Shown one piece after another: positions 17,756 to 26,780 of a stretch of 64,000 nucleotides of DNA; positions within the stretch are counted from its first letter, which is position 1; the number at the start of each line of letters is the position of its first letter. A model generated the notes under the pieces. The model saw only the letters and a program-made list of their open reading frames with translations. It had not been told where the DNA came from and searched no databases. This stretch comes from Paenibacillus yonginensis (GTDB lineage Bacteria > Bacillota > Bacilli > Paenibacillales > Paenibacillaceae): positions 4,782,001 through 4,846,000 of the forward strand of contig NZ_CP014167.1 in NCBI RefSeq assembly GCF_001685395.1. Reading direction: 5' to 3'. The position numbers and the translations under genes are program-made.

Positions 17756-18226
17756 ATGGTTACATTGGAGAGAATAAAGAAAGGCCAGGTACGTCCGGAG
17801 CTGGAGCTGATGAACTCCGATCCATATTTTAATTGGGTTTCCAAAGGAAAAAAGCAATTTACCCTGGAGGAAGCGCTGGAAGAGATTTATGAATCTGAAG
17901 CATTAGGAACCGAAAGGTATTTTATTGTGCTTAACGATGAGCGGATTGGCATTCTGGAGTTTCTAATGAAACATCCCAAGGACGATCAAACCTGGCTGGG
18001 TCTACTCCTGATCGGGAAACCCTGGCAGCGAAAGGGCTACGGGACGCAAACCTTCAAGCTGTTCCTGGCCATGATGCAGGAAAGGACGGTGTCCTGCATA
18101 CGGATTGGCGTAACGGTTAATAATGAACCAGCTCATCATTTCTGGATTAGACAGGGGTTTAAGCCGATAGATTCGAACCAGAAAGAGGACGGCAGGGAAA
18201 TTATAATATACGAACGGGTCATCTAG
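17756..18226 (+). CDS. GNAT-family N-acetyltransferase
   Basis: 156 residues. The acetyl-CoA-binding motif A is present as IGKPWQRKGYGTQTFKLFL (Q/R-x-x-G-x-G), followed by RIGVTVNNEPAHHFWIRQGF, the typical strand-helix near the end. The ATG at 17756 is used because AAGGAGA (17738-17744) is 11 bases upstream. It stands alone between terminators. The acceptor substrate cannot be told. Confidence 0.85.
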   Translation: MVTLERIKKGQVRPELELMNSDPYFNWVSKGKKQFTLEEALEEIYESEALGTERYFIVLNDERIGILEFLMKHPKDDQTWLGLLLIGKPWQRKGYGTQTFKLFLAMMQERTVSCIRIGVTVNNEPAHHFWIRQGFKPIDSNQKEDGREIIIYERVI

Positions 18227-18260
18227 AGATTTTATCTAAAAATAAGGAAATTTATCTTTT

Positions 18261-18290
18261 AAGCGGTTACATAAAGGAATTCCGCTTTTG
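18261..18290 (+). terminator. Weak terminator after the GNAT gene
   Basis: AAGCGG and CCGCTT with a 15-base loop followed by TTG. Marginal. Confidence 0.4.
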
Positions 18291-18317
18291 TATCAAAGCT
18301 TAGTTTCAGTTTATAAT
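18288..18317 (+). promoter_or_regulatory. Probable sigma-A promoter of the SulP gene
   Basis: TTGTAT (18288-18293), 18-bp spacer, TATAAT (18312-18317). Confidence 0.45.
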
Positions 18318-18361
18318 GGAAGTCTAAGTGTTGCATCGGACCTATTTTAAAATAACATTAT

Positions 18362-18400
18362 GCAGACAAGACGGTCTTCCGGATGTCTGCTATTTGTTTT
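18362..18400 (+). promoter_or_regulatory. Leader hairpin with T-rich tail before the SulP gene
   Basis: GCAGACA and TGTCTGC pair over a 15-base loop that itself can fold, followed by TATTTGTTTT. It ends just before the AAGGAGG ribosome site, so it could act as an attenuator; no regulator or known riboswitch is recognised. Confidence 0.4.
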
Positions 18401-18422
18401 GACAAGAAGGAGGATTTATTCT

Positions 18423-19877
18423 TTGTTTTTCACACAACTTAAAAAGCACTGGTTCTCCAATACGCGGACTGATCTTTTATCCGGTATGACCGTAGCGCTG
18501 GCGCTGATTCCCGAGGCGATCGCCTTTTCCATCGTAGCGGGCGTCAGTCCGATGGCAGGTTTGTATGCCTCCATTACGATGGCGATCATCATTTCGCTTG
18601 CCGGAGGACGGCCGGGCATGATCTCCGCAGCCACCGGCGCGATCGCGCTTCTGGTAACAGGCCTTGTGAAGGACCATGGGGTCGAATATCTGTTTGCGGC
18701 AGCCGTGCTGGCCGGGGTCATCCAGATCCTTTTAGGCGTGCTCAAGCTTGGCAGATTCATCACTTTTGTCCCCCAACCAGTTATGACGGGGTTTGTCAAT
18801 GCGCTGGCGATTCTAATTTTTATGGCGCAGCTGACCCATTTCAAAGGCCAGGGCTGGGTGATGTATGCTTTGGTGGCGCTGACGCTGGTCATTATTTACG
18901 TGCTGCCCCGGATTACAAAAGCGGTGCCTCCTGCGCTGGTTGCCATTATTATCATATCGATTCTGACGATTGCGCTTCATCTGGACGTCTACAAGGTTGG
19001 CGACTTGGGGAATCTGACCCGTGATCTGCCGACCTTTCATCTGCCGAACATCCCTTTTACTTGGGATACCTTTATGATTATTTTGCCTTATTCGATATCC
19101 ATGGCTTTTGTAGGCCTGCTGGAATCGCTGATGACGGCCATGCTGATTGATGATTTGACGGACACCAGCAGCAACAAAAACCGCGAGATGCGCGGTCAGG
19201 GCATGGCGAACATCGTCACCGGCTTCTTCGGAGGCATGGGCGGCTGCGCCATGATCGGCCAGTCCATGATCAATATAAAATCCGGGGGAAGAACACGGCT
19301 GTCTACCCTGGTGTCGGGGGTATTCCTGATGATCCTGCTGGTTTTGCTGGGCAATATCGTCAAACAGATTCCGATGGCTGCACTGGTAGGCGTTATGATC
19401 GTTGTATGTATCGGAACCTTCGACTGGAAATCTTTAACGACCTTAAATAAAATTCCTTTGCCGGATGCGGTTGTGATGGTCGTGACGGTCATTGTGGTGG
19501 TAGCAACGGATAATCTGTCCATCGGTGTGGCGGTCGGCGTAGTGCTCAGTTCAGTCGTATTTGCCTGGAAAATGGCTGTTGTCCGTCTGACGGAATCGGC
19601 CGCTGAAGACGGAAGCAAGGTGTACTCCGTTTCCGGACCAATGTTTTTTGGCACGATGCATCACTTCGTGAACGAATTTAATGCGACTGAAGATCCGGAG
19701 CGGATCACCATCGATTTTTCCAGAACCCATATTTGGGATCAATCGGCTGTTAACGGCATTGCGAGGGTCATCGAGAAATACCGCCAGCAAGGCAAGGAAG
19801 TCAGCATCAAGGGGCTGAATGCCGAAAGCAAGGCGCTAGTGGAGCGGATTGGCCTTGCCGGAGCGGGCAGTCATTAG
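18423..19877 (+). CDS. SulP-family anion transporter with STAS domain
   Basis: 484 residues. The start is TTG at 18423, 9 bases after AAGGAGG. The N-terminal half carries the SLC26/SulP signature region (DLLSGMTVALALIPEAIAFS, GLYASI) and about 12 hydrophobic segments. The last ~110 residues form a cytoplasmic STAS domain (ITIDFSRTHIWDQSAVNGIA). The family imports sulfate, bicarbonate or other anions, often with Na+ or H+. The neighbours give no substrate hint; bacterial SulP proteins are often wrongly called sulfate permeases. Confidence 0.9.
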   Translation: MFFTQLKKHWFSNTRTDLLSGMTVALALIPEAIAFSIVAGVSPMAGLYASITMAIIISLAGGRPGMISAATGAIALLVTGLVKDHGVEYLFAAAVLAGVIQILLGVLKLGRFITFVPQPVMTGFVNALAILIFMAQLTHFKGQGWVMYALVALTLVIIYVLPRITKAVPPALVAIIIISILTIALHLDVYKVGDLGNLTRDLPTFHLPNIPFTWDTFMIILPYSISMAFVGLLESLMTAMLIDDLTDTSSNKNREMRGQGMANIVTGFFGGMGGCAMIGQSMINIKSGGRTRLSTLVSGVFLMILLVLLGNIVKQIPMAALVGVMIVVCIGTFDWKSLTTLNKIPLPDAVVMVVTVIVVVATDNLSIGVAVGVVLSSVVFAWKMAVVRLTESAAEDGSKVYSVSGPMFFGTMHHFVNEFNATEDPERITIDFSRTHIWDQSAVNGIARVIEKYRQQGKEVSIKGLNAESKALVERIGLAGAGSH

Positions 19878-19933
19878 GCCGTTCCATGAGAAAGGGAACC
19901 AAGAGGACGGGACGGGAAAGATGGAACCCGATT

Positions 19934-19967
19934 AAAAGGTGCTGTCGCGGATGCGGCAGCACCTTTT
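19934..19967. terminator. Bidirectional intrinsic terminator
   Basis: AAAAGGTGCTG and CAGCACCTTTT form an 11-bp stem with T-runs on both strands, between the converging SulP and amidohydrolase genes. Confidence 0.92.
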
Positions 19968-20001
19968 AATCTTTGACCTGCGTGTCTCGGAACTCGTTAA
20001 G

Positions 20002-21339
20002 TTAAGCCAAGGCGCCGCGTTTCAGCAGACGTTTGATGCTGTTGTTGGCTTCCTTCAGCACCGTCGCTTTATCCAGGGTTGTCATCAGACCACGCTCCAT
20101 GACTACTTTGCCGCCGATGATCGTCGTTTCGACGTCCGCGCGGGTGGCCGAATACACAATCCGGGAGATCGGGTCGACATCATAGGAAGGGAACGTATGA
20201 AAGTCCATCAGGTTAAGGATCGCCAAATCGGCTTGTTTGCCGACTTCGATGCTGCCGATCTCCTGCTCCATGCCAACGGCTTTGGCTCCGCCGATAGTAG
20301 CCATGCGGAAGACCGTGCGGGCATCCATCACAGTAGGACCGTGATGAGGTTTCTGAATTAAAGCGGCGAGCCGCATTTCATTAAACATATCCAGATTGTT
20401 GTTGCAGGGAGCGCCGTCCGCGCCAAGGCTGACGGAGATTCCCTGGGCAAGCAGATCCGGCGTTTCAGCGATGCCGGAGGCGAGCTTCAGGTTGGAGCCT
20501 GGGCAGTGGCTCACGCGGACGCTGCGGTCATGCAGGATGCGTTTCTCTTCTTCATCCAGCCAGATGCAGTGGGCCAGAATCAGCCGTTCGTTGGCCAGTC
20601 CGATATGATCGAGATAAACGATGTTGCGCATGCCAGTAGTGGCCTGCACAATATCGATTTCCCCGCGGTTCTCGGAGGCGTGGGTATGCACCATCACCTT
20701 GTACCTGGCCGACAAATCGCGGACTTCTTTCAATAACGGTTCCGTACAGGAAACGACGAAACGGGGGCAGAAGGCATAGCGGATTCTTCCGTCATCATAG
20801 CCGTCCCATTGCTCAAGCAGATAGACGCTTTCCTGCAGGGAAGCGGAGGTATCCTCCTGAAGCGGCAGCGGAATGTCGCTGTCCTTCCGGTCCATCATGA
20901 CTTTCCCGGACAAGGCGCGGATGCCGCTTTCGGCAATGGCGCGCAGGGCGGAGCCGGTATGGTGGACGGTCTCCATATCGACGATCGTTGTTGTTCCGCT
21001 GGCGATCAGCTCGCCGATACCCAGCAGGGCGGAGTAATACACGGACTCTTCGTCGTGGGCCGCTTCCAGCGGCCAGATGCGATTCCGCAGCCAGTCCATC
21101 AGCTCCAGATCGTCGCCTTTGCCGCGGAACAAGGTCTGGCATAAATGGATATGTGTTTGCACGAAACCTGGAATCACCGTTCTGCCGGAGGCTTCCAGCG
21201 TCCGGTAAGGGCCTTCGGGAGCAAGCTGTCCGCCAACCGCGGCTATCCGTCCATTTTCAATCCAGATATCTCCATACAGAATATCCTCTGAAGCATTCAT
21301 AGTAATGATTTCGGCGTTCCTGATCAGCAAATTCTCCAT
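20002..21339 (-). CDS. Amidohydrolase, nucleoside/5'-deoxyadenosine-type deaminase
   Basis: 445 residues of the TrzN/AtzA/MtaD group of metal-dependent deaminases. Metal ligands are visible in GFVQTHIHLCQTLFRG (HxH), VMVHTHASE, LAHCIWLDEEE and LGADGAPCNNNLDMF (final Asp). The region SHCPGSNLKLASGIAETPDL is highly typical of S-adenosylhomocysteine / 5'-methylthioadenosine / 5'-deoxyadenosine deaminases. Probable role: deamination of adenosine by-products of SAM chemistry. An AGGAGGAG ribosome site precedes the ATG. Monocistronic. The exact substrate needs assay; guanine deaminase-like activity is the main alternative. Confidence 0.85.
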   Translation of the reverse strand: MENLLIRNAEIITMNASEDILYGDIWIENGRIAAVGGQLAPEGPYRTLEASGRTVIPGFVQTHIHLCQTLFRGKGDDLELMDWLRNRIWPLEAAHDEESVYYSALLGIGELIASGTTTIVDMETVHHTGSALRAIAESGIRALSGKVMMDRKDSDIPLPLQEDTSASLQESVYLLEQWDGYDDGRIRYAFCPRFVVSCTEPLLKEVRDLSARYKVMVHTHASENRGEIDIVQATTGMRNIVYLDHIGLANERLILAHCIWLDEEEKRILHDRSVRVSHCPGSNLKLASGIAETPDLLAQGISVSLGADGAPCNNNLDMFNEMRLAALIQKPHHGPTVMDARTVFRMATIGGAKAVGMEQEIGSIEVGKQADLAILNLMDFHTFPSYDVDPISRIVYSATRADVETTIIGGKVVMERGLMTTLDKATVLKEANNSIKRLLKRGALA

Positions 21340-21519
21340 ATGGCGTTCTCCTCCTCAGCTGCTGTAAATGGGTGTTTCTGTCCTCCGCACGGAGGTTCCG
21401 TGAGAAGCTTATTACCGATTATCGCGGAATCTGGAGCAGTTGAACAATGAGAATAACATATCGGCTTGATAACACTTTTTTATTCAGGGTCAGCCGGCAG
21501 CCGTCGTTGATGAAGAAAA

Positions 21520-21548
21520 TGAAACTTTCATTGTCGTCATTTCGTCTA
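21520..21548 (+). promoter_or_regulatory. ECF-sigma-type promoter
   Basis: TGAAAC (21520-21525), 17-bp spacer, CGTCTA (21543-21548), with TTT after the -35. This is close to the TGAAAC...CGTC pattern used by Bacillus sigma-M/W-type factors. It lies 78 bp before the membrane NAGPA-domain gene. Confidence 0.65.
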
Positions 21549-21626
21549 TTATGGGAGTATTCGGGAGCTTAACGAAGTATTCCGGATCCTATTCAGGCAT
21601 TTTCACAGAAAAGAGGGAAAGACCAC

Positions 21627-22742
21627 ATGGCGCAAACGGCGCTGCCCAAACGCCAAGAGTCGCGGGCGGGCAGAAACAGGAAGAAAAGAAAAAAGAAATT
21701 CGGATTTTTCCGTTTTGTATACCGGACAGTCATTTTATTTCTGATCTTGGGCATTATCGGCGTATGCTGGCTGTTCTTCACCAAATCCGGCGAGAACTTC
21801 CGCTATCTGGCGGCGGACACGCTGATTACAACCCAACATCGGCAGTGGGCGAAATATGTGATCGGGGAAGATGAGCTCAAGAAACGTGTAGCGGAATATA
21901 CGCAGCAGTTTGAACAGATGGGCACGGAGAAGGATACCCATACGATCAGCATCCCTACCCCGGTGAAGGCGGAACATAAACCGCTGGTGCAGATCGAGGA
22001 GATTTCAGGCGCCAGCTACCATGGGTATATTATGACCGTCAATGACCCGACCAAAATTCGCCTCGGCGTTCCCGCTAAGGCGGGCAAAGGCGAGAAGGTA
22101 TCGAGTATGGTCAACCGGCTTGGCGCGATTGCGGGGGTTAACGCTGGCGGTTTCGACGACCCGAACTGGAAAGGGAACGGTTTTAAGCCGATTGGTGTTG
22201 TCATCTCGCAAGGCAAACTTTATTACAATGGGCTTGGCAGCAGCGCTTCTACCCAGATAGTAGGGATAGATAAACAAGGCAAGATGATTGCAGGCCATTA
22301 TTCGCTGAAAGAGCTCAGTGAAATGAATGTACAGGAGGCTGTCACCTTCCAGCCGAGGATTATCGTCAACGGCAAGGGACAGATCAAGAACCATAAGGAC
22401 GGCTGGGGCATTGCCCCGCGTACCGCGATGGGACAGCGTGCTGACGGCGCGATTCTGTTCGTGGTCATCGACGGCCGCCAGCCGGGCTACAGCATCGGAG
22501 CTGATTTGTATGATGTCCAGAACATTATGCTGAAGCATGGCGCGGTTATCGCGGCAAATCTGGACGGAGGCTCCTCGACCGTGCTGGTCAAGGACGGAAG
22601 CATTCTGAACAAACCTTCCTCGCAGTACGGCGAACGTTATTTGCCTACGGCCTTCCTTGTCTTTGATCATCCGGAGAACGTGAAGGTGCCGAATGTTTGG
22701 CAAGGACTGAATCCAAAGGATATTGACGGCGGGAAGAAATAA
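21627..22742 (+). CDS. Membrane-anchored phosphodiester glycosidase (NAGPA-domain) protein
   Basis: 371 residues. A very basic N-terminus (RNRKKRKKK) is followed by one membrane segment (about 32-52), so the rest faces outward. The C-terminal ~240 residues match the NAGPA/DUF2233 domain: GAIAGVNAGGFDDPNWKG, APRTAMGQRADGAILFVVID, GAVIAANLDGGSSTVLV. The family cleaves sugar phosphodiesters and acts on surface polymers in bacteria. GAGGGAAAG precedes the ATG. The ECF-type promoter upstream fits a cell-envelope stress role. Confidence 0.88.
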   Translation: MAQTALPKRQESRAGRNRKKRKKKFGFFRFVYRTVILFLILGIIGVCWLFFTKSGENFRYLAADTLITTQHRQWAKYVIGEDELKKRVAEYTQQFEQMGTEKDTHTISIPTPVKAEHKPLVQIEEISGASYHGYIMTVNDPTKIRLGVPAKAGKGEKVSSMVNRLGAIAGVNAGGFDDPNWKGNGFKPIGVVISQGKLYYNGLGSSASTQIVGIDKQGKMIAGHYSLKELSEMNVQEAVTFQPRIIVNGKGQIKNHKDGWGIAPRTAMGQRADGAILFVVIDGRQPGYSIGADLYDVQNIMLKHGAVIAANLDGGSSTVLVKDGSILNKPSSQYGERYLPTAFLVFDHPENVKVPNVWQGLNPKDIDGGKK

Positions 22743-22771
22743 ACGCTTAGAGCGCGGCCGGTAAAAACAGT

Positions 22772-22804
22772 TCCCCGCAGACCATTGGGCTGCGGGGATT
22801 TTTT
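22772..22804 (+). terminator. Intrinsic terminator
   Basis: TCCCCGCAG and CTGCGGGGA form a 9-bp stem followed by TTTTTTG. Confidence 0.92.
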
Positions 22805-22906
22805 GTCTTTATCCGGGGAAGATAAAGGGCAGCGGGATGTTTAAAAACGAATAAAGAAAACTTTTCAGACTCATTGAAAAGATAACAAATAATAATGTAA
22901 AAAATC

Positions 22907-22946
22907 TTAACATATTAATTTACATCTCGATGACAACCCGTTAATA
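22907..22946 (+). promoter_or_regulatory. PhoP-box-like repeat array before phnD
   Basis: Four hexamers at 11-12-bp steps: TTAACA (22907), TTTACA (22919), ATGACA (22930) and TTAATA (22941). This is the layout of PhoP~P binding sites (TT[AT]A[CT]A direct repeats about 11 bp apart). A possible -10 TATGAT is at 22956-22961. Confidence 0.6.
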
Positions 22947-23004
22947 TAGGATAAGTATGATAGTTTTGTGTCTTAGATAATATAACTTTAGGGGGATCTT
23001 ACGA

Positions 23005-24096
23005 GTGAAAAACAAGCTTTCTCTTTTTGCCATGTTCGCATTGACTTTGGTGCTTCTGGCAGGCTGCGGCTCCAACAACAACTCGGCAGCAAACAACTCA
23101 TCCGCTGGCAACACTTCAGGCAACGCCTCTACTGCACCGGCAGCTGATGCGTCGAAGGAAATCAAGGAGCTTAAAATTAGCTTTGTTCCATCCAAGGATC
23201 CAGGAGAGATCATTACGGCTACCGATCCATTAAAAGATATGCTGAAACAGCAATTGGCTACTGAAGGTTATAACGTTGATAAAGTGACTATTGATGTAGG
23301 TACAACTTACGAAGCTGTAGGGGAAGCGTTGACGGCCGGAACAACGGATGTCGGTTTCATCCCAGGCGGAACTTATGTCCTGTATGATGATGGCGCTGAT
23401 GTAATCCTGACTGCTACACGCGCGGGCTTGTCGAACGATTCCGATAATCCGAAAGACTGGAACGACAACAAACCAACCCAGCCAACTGAAGATCAAGCAA
23501 CTTACTATCGCGCATTGTTCTTCGCTGGTCCTTCTCCAAAGGGTCAAGAGCTGGCTGCTAAAGTAAACGCAGGCGAGAAATTGACTTGGGATGACCTGAA
23601 CAGCGCTAACTGGGCTGTAATGTCGACTTCGTCTTCCGCAGGTTATATCTACCCAACATTGTGGCTGCAAAATAATTATCAAAAAGGCATCACCGATCTG
23701 GCTCATGTCGTAACATCCGATTCTTACGGCAGTTCCTTTGCCCGTCTTGCTGCTGGACAAGCTGACGTAGTTGTCGCTTATGCTGATGCAAGAAGAGATT
23801 TCGAGAAGCAATGGACAACAGACTTCGGCCGCGGCAAATCGATTTGGGACGAAACAAACGTAATTGGCGTTACAGACGGTATTTATAACGATACCATCAG
23901 CGTTAGCAAAAACGATCCGCTGATGACAGACGACTTCAAGAAAGCTCTGCAGGATGCCTTTATCGCCATCGGTCAAACCGAGGAAGGCAAAAAAGTCATC
24001 GCAATCTATAGCCATGAAGGCTACAAAGCGGCTCAATCCTCCGATTACGATGCGGAGAGAAAAGCTCAAGAAATTATCAAGTCTTTGAAGAAGTAA
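23005..24096 (+). CDS. phnD: Phosphonate/phosphate-type ABC transporter substrate-binding lipoprotein
   Basis: 363 residues. The signal peptide ends in the lipobox LLAGC (Cys22), followed by an Asn/Ser/Ala-rich linker and a PhnD-type periplasmic-binding fold (LKISFVPSKDPGEI, VDKVTIDVGTTYEAVGEAL, DVGFIPGGTYVLY, VVTSDSYGSSFARLAAGQAD). It would hang on the outer face of the membrane and capture phosphonates, phosphite or a related phosphorus anion. GTG start behind AGGGGGATC. First gene of phnD-C-E-E. There are no C-P lyase genes in the window, so the ligand may be phosphite or phosphate rather than phosphonate. Confidence 0.9.
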   Translation: MKNKLSLFAMFALTLVLLAGCGSNNNSAANNSSAGNTSGNASTAPAADASKEIKELKISFVPSKDPGEIITATDPLKDMLKQQLATEGYNVDKVTIDVGTTYEAVGEALTAGTTDVGFIPGGTYVLYDDGADVILTATRAGLSNDSDNPKDWNDNKPTQPTEDQATYYRALFFAGPSPKGQELAAKVNAGEKLTWDDLNSANWAVMSTSSSAGYIYPTLWLQNNYQKGITDLAHVVTSDSYGSSFARLAAGQADVVVAYADARRDFEKQWTTDFGRGKSIWDETNVIGVTDGIYNDTISVSKNDPLMTDDFKKALQDAFIAIGQTEEGKKVIAIYSHEGYKAAQSSDYDAERKAQEIIKSLKK

Positions 24097-24138
24097 TTCG
24101 TTGTCGCCTGGAAATTGATCAGGATTTTATTAAAAAAG

Positions 24139-24175
24139 GTGAGAGCATCATGCCTACATGATGCTCTCATCTTTT
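24139..24175 (+). terminator. Attenuator between phnD and phnC
   Basis: TGAGAGCATCATG CCTA CATGATGCTCTCA is a perfect 13-bp stem followed by TCTTTTCC. Placed 50 bp before phnC, it probably lets through only part of the transcripts so that the binding protein is made in excess. Confidence 0.8.
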
Positions 24176-24223
24176 CCTAGTTCAAGAGAGTTAAGTCAAG
24201 TCTAAAGAGATCGGGGTAATTCC

Positions 24224-25006
24224 ATGATAGAGTTCATTAATGTGGAGAAAAAGTACGCAAACGGAACGGTTGCTCTGCAAAATATCAATTTGACCATAGA
24301 GCAGGGCGAGTTCGTTGCGGTTATCGGCCTTTCCGGTGCGGGAAAGTCGACGCTGATCCGCTGCATCAACCGGATGCATGATATTACAGGCGGGCAATTG
24401 AATGTAGACAACGTTGATGTTGGCAAGCTGAGAGGAAGACAAATTCGTCGTTTCCGCAGAAGAATCGGCATGATCTTTCAATCCTTTAACCTGGTAACCC
24501 GGACAACCGTTCTGAAGAATGTGCTTGTCTCCTTTGTTCCTGACCTGCCGTTCTGGCGCAAGCTCACAGGGATCTATAACCGCGAGCACAAAATTAAAGC
24601 TTTGGAAGCGCTGGATAAAGTGGGGATTTTGGACAAGGCCTATATCCGCGTAGACCAGCTGTCCGGCGGTCAGCAGCAGCGGGTTGCTCTGGCGCGTACG
24701 CTGGCTCAGAATCCGGATATTATTTTGGCGGACGAGCCGATTGCTTCTCTTGACCCGGTAACGGCCAAGATGGTAATGGATGATTTTAAACGCATCAATC
24801 AAGAGATGAACATCTCCGTTATTATGAATATCCACCATGTGGAGGTTGCTCTTGAATATGCAGACCGCATTATCGGCATTCATAAAGGGGCAGTTGTATT
24901 TGACGGGGAATCGGCCCAGGTGACTAAAGAGATTCTGGACACCATCTATGGAGGTCAGGTCGAGGAGGCCACAGCTTCGCTGGAGGAGAGTCCTGCCCAT
25001 GTATGA
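24224..25006 (+). CDS. phnC: Phosphonate-type ABC transporter ATP-binding protein
   Basis: 260 residues. Walker A GLSGAGKST (about 36-44), Q-loop IGMIFQSFNLV, signature LSGGQQQRVALA, Walker B IILADEPIASLDP and a His switch (MNIHHVEVAL) are all present. The sequence is of the PhnC type, with the long insert TRTTVLKNVLVSFVPDLPFW typical for it. It energises import from the cytoplasmic face. The end overlaps the start of the next gene by 8 bp, which implies translational coupling with the first permease. Confidence 0.95.
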   Translation: MIEFINVEKKYANGTVALQNINLTIEQGEFVAVIGLSGAGKSTLIRCINRMHDITGGQLNVDNVDVGKLRGRQIRRFRRRIGMIFQSFNLVTRTTVLKNVLVSFVPDLPFWRKLTGIYNREHKIKALEALDKVGILDKAYIRVDQLSGGQQQRVALARTLAQNPDIILADEPIASLDPVTAKMVMDDFKRINQEMNISVIMNIHHVEVALEYADRIIGIHKGAVVFDGESAQVTKEILDTIYGGQVEEATASLEESPAHV

Positions 25007-25814
25007 TAAAATCTTCCCGCCTAAGAAAATTGTTCTTCCCGACGGTAAGGTTGTTTTAGAGAAGAGAACGCGTATCCCGCTGATCTTGCTCATCTTGATT
25101 GTTGCTACTTATTTTTCGGTGCAGCTGACCGATTTCAGCTTAAAGATTCTGTTCACTCGGATTGGTAATTTTTTTACGATTATCGGCAGCATGATTCCTC
25201 CGAAATGGAATTACTTTGACGACTTGCTCGGCGCGTTGTTTGCCACGCTGCAAATGTCATTGCTGGGCTCGGTGATAGGAGCTGTACTGGCTCTGCCTTT
25301 TGCGGTAGCGGCTTCGGCCAACATCATCCGCAACAGGGTTGTCGTTGCTGTATTTAAAGTTATCTTGAGTTTGCTAAGAACGCTTCCTACACTGGTAACG
25401 GCTCTTATCGCTACCTTTGTGTTTGGTCTTGGGCCAACAGCGGGGGTTGTAGCGATCCTGCTGTTCACGCTTTCCTATGTAGGGAAATTACTATATGAAC
25501 AGATTGAAAACGTGGATATGGGCCCCTTTGAAGCCATGGAGTCGATCGGCATGTCCCGAATTGAAGCTTTCCGTTCAGCGATCATTCCTCAGGTCCTTCC
25601 GGGTTATCTGTCTACCTCGCTGTTTTGTTTTGAAGGTAACGTTCGTTACGCGGCGATTCTTGGTTACGTCGGCGCCGGCGGCGTAGGCCTTCTGATCAAT
25701 GAGAATCTTGGCTGGCGCGATTATCCAAGCGTTGGCATGATTATCGTGGCGCTTGTCGTAACGGTGTATATTATTGAAACTGTCAGCGAGTATTTTAGAA
25801 AAAAGTTAATTTGA
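24999..25814 (+). CDS. phnE: Phosphonate-type ABC transporter permease (first)
   Basis: 271 residues. The ATG at 24999 lies inside the end of phnC, with GGAGGAG upstream; earlier in-frame starts would sit inside phnC. About six membrane segments, and the ATPase-contact EAA loop is EAMESIGMSRIEAFRSAIIP, followed by GYVGAGGVGLLINENLGW. It forms the channel with the second PhnE 15 bp downstream. Confidence 0.93.
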   Translation: MYDKIFPPKKIVLPDGKVVLEKRTRIPLILLILIVATYFSVQLTDFSLKILFTRIGNFFTIIGSMIPPKWNYFDDLLGALFATLQMSLLGSVIGAVLALPFAVAASANIIRNRVVVAVFKVILSLLRTLPTLVTALIATFVFGLGPTAGVVAILLFTLSYVGKLLYEQIENVDMGPFEAMESIGMSRIEAFRSAIIPQVLPGYLSTSLFCFEGNVRYAAILGYVGAGGVGLLINENLGWRDYPSVGMIIVALVVTVYIIETVSEYFRKKLI

Positions 25815-25829
25815 GGGAGAAGTTGTGTT

Positions 25830-26636
25830 ATGACGACTGTAGAGAAGCAGCTTCTTGCTTCGCCAAAAAGAACCTGGTATTACCTTACGATTGCGGTCAT
25901 CCTTATTTTGTTGATCGGCTGGTCCGCCATGGCCGTAACCTTCAAGGACGTGAACCAAAGCGGCCTCAAAATTGCAGGAAATATTATGAGGGGGATTGTG
26001 CATCCGGATTGGCATTTGCTGTTTAACGGAACCAAGCAGAGCGTGCCCTATCTGCTGCTGCAGACGGTAGCAATCGCTTTTCTGGGAACTATTGTAGGTG
26101 CGATTGTATCTATCCCGCTTGCTTTCCTGGCTGCTTCCAATATTGTGCCTAAACCTATTTCCTGGCTTACCCGGTTATTGCTGATTATTATCCGCACGAT
26201 TCCCGCTCTCGTATACGGTTTGATGTTTATTCGCGTTTCCGGTCCAGGTCCGTTTGCCGGTGTTCTCACGATTGGGATTACCTCGATCGGGATGCTGGCC
26301 AAGCTGTACGTGGATGCGATTGAAGAGCTGGATACCCGTGTATTGGAATCCATGACCTCGATTGGCTGTACTACTTTCGAGAAAGTCCGTTACGGGATTA
26401 TCCCGCAGCTGATGTCCATCTTTATGTCCGTAACCATTTACCGGTTTGACATGAACATGCGCGAAGCTTCCATTTTGGGCCTGGTTGGCGCCGGCGGGAT
26501 TGGTGCTCCGCTGATCTTCGCCATGAACGGTTATAAATGGAACCAGGTCGGATCGATTTTGATCGGACTGGTTATCCTGATCCTGATTATCGAGCTTCTC
26601 TCCAACAAACTTCGTTCGAAGCTCATTAAGGGTTAA
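25830..26636 (+). CDS. phnE: Phosphonate-type ABC transporter permease (second)
   Basis: 268 residues and about six membrane segments. The EAA loop is ESMTSIGCTTFEKVRYGIIP, followed by GLVGAGGIGAPLIFAMNGY. Clearly homologous to the preceding permease but far diverged, so the transporter channel is a heterodimer. RBS GAGGGAGAAG. Last gene of the phn operon, followed by a terminator. Confidence 0.93.
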   Translation: MTTVEKQLLASPKRTWYYLTIAVILILLIGWSAMAVTFKDVNQSGLKIAGNIMRGIVHPDWHLLFNGTKQSVPYLLLQTVAIAFLGTIVGAIVSIPLAFLAASNIVPKPISWLTRLLLIIIRTIPALVYGLMFIRVSGPGPFAGVLTIGITSIGMLAKLYVDAIEELDTRVLESMTSIGCTTFEKVRYGIIPQLMSIFMSVTIYRFDMNMREASILGLVGAGGIGAPLIFAMNGYKWNQVGSILIGLVILILIIELLSNKLRSKLIKG

Positions 26637-26718
26637 GACAAGCTGGATGGGGTCTTCATATCCAAAATTTAATAACATGATGCAGGTTAAGGTCTGAACT
26701 TCAACCTGCCGACCCGAA

Positions 26719-26748
26719 GAAGCCCAGCCGAAACGGTTGGGCTTTCTT
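26719..26748 (+). terminator. Intrinsic terminator of the phn operon
   Basis: AAGCCCAGCCG AAA CGGTTGGGCTT followed by TCTT; 11-bp stem with one G-U pair. Confidence 0.85.
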
Positions 26749-26780
26749 GCGATTATTTACCGGCATTTGACCAGCAGCTT

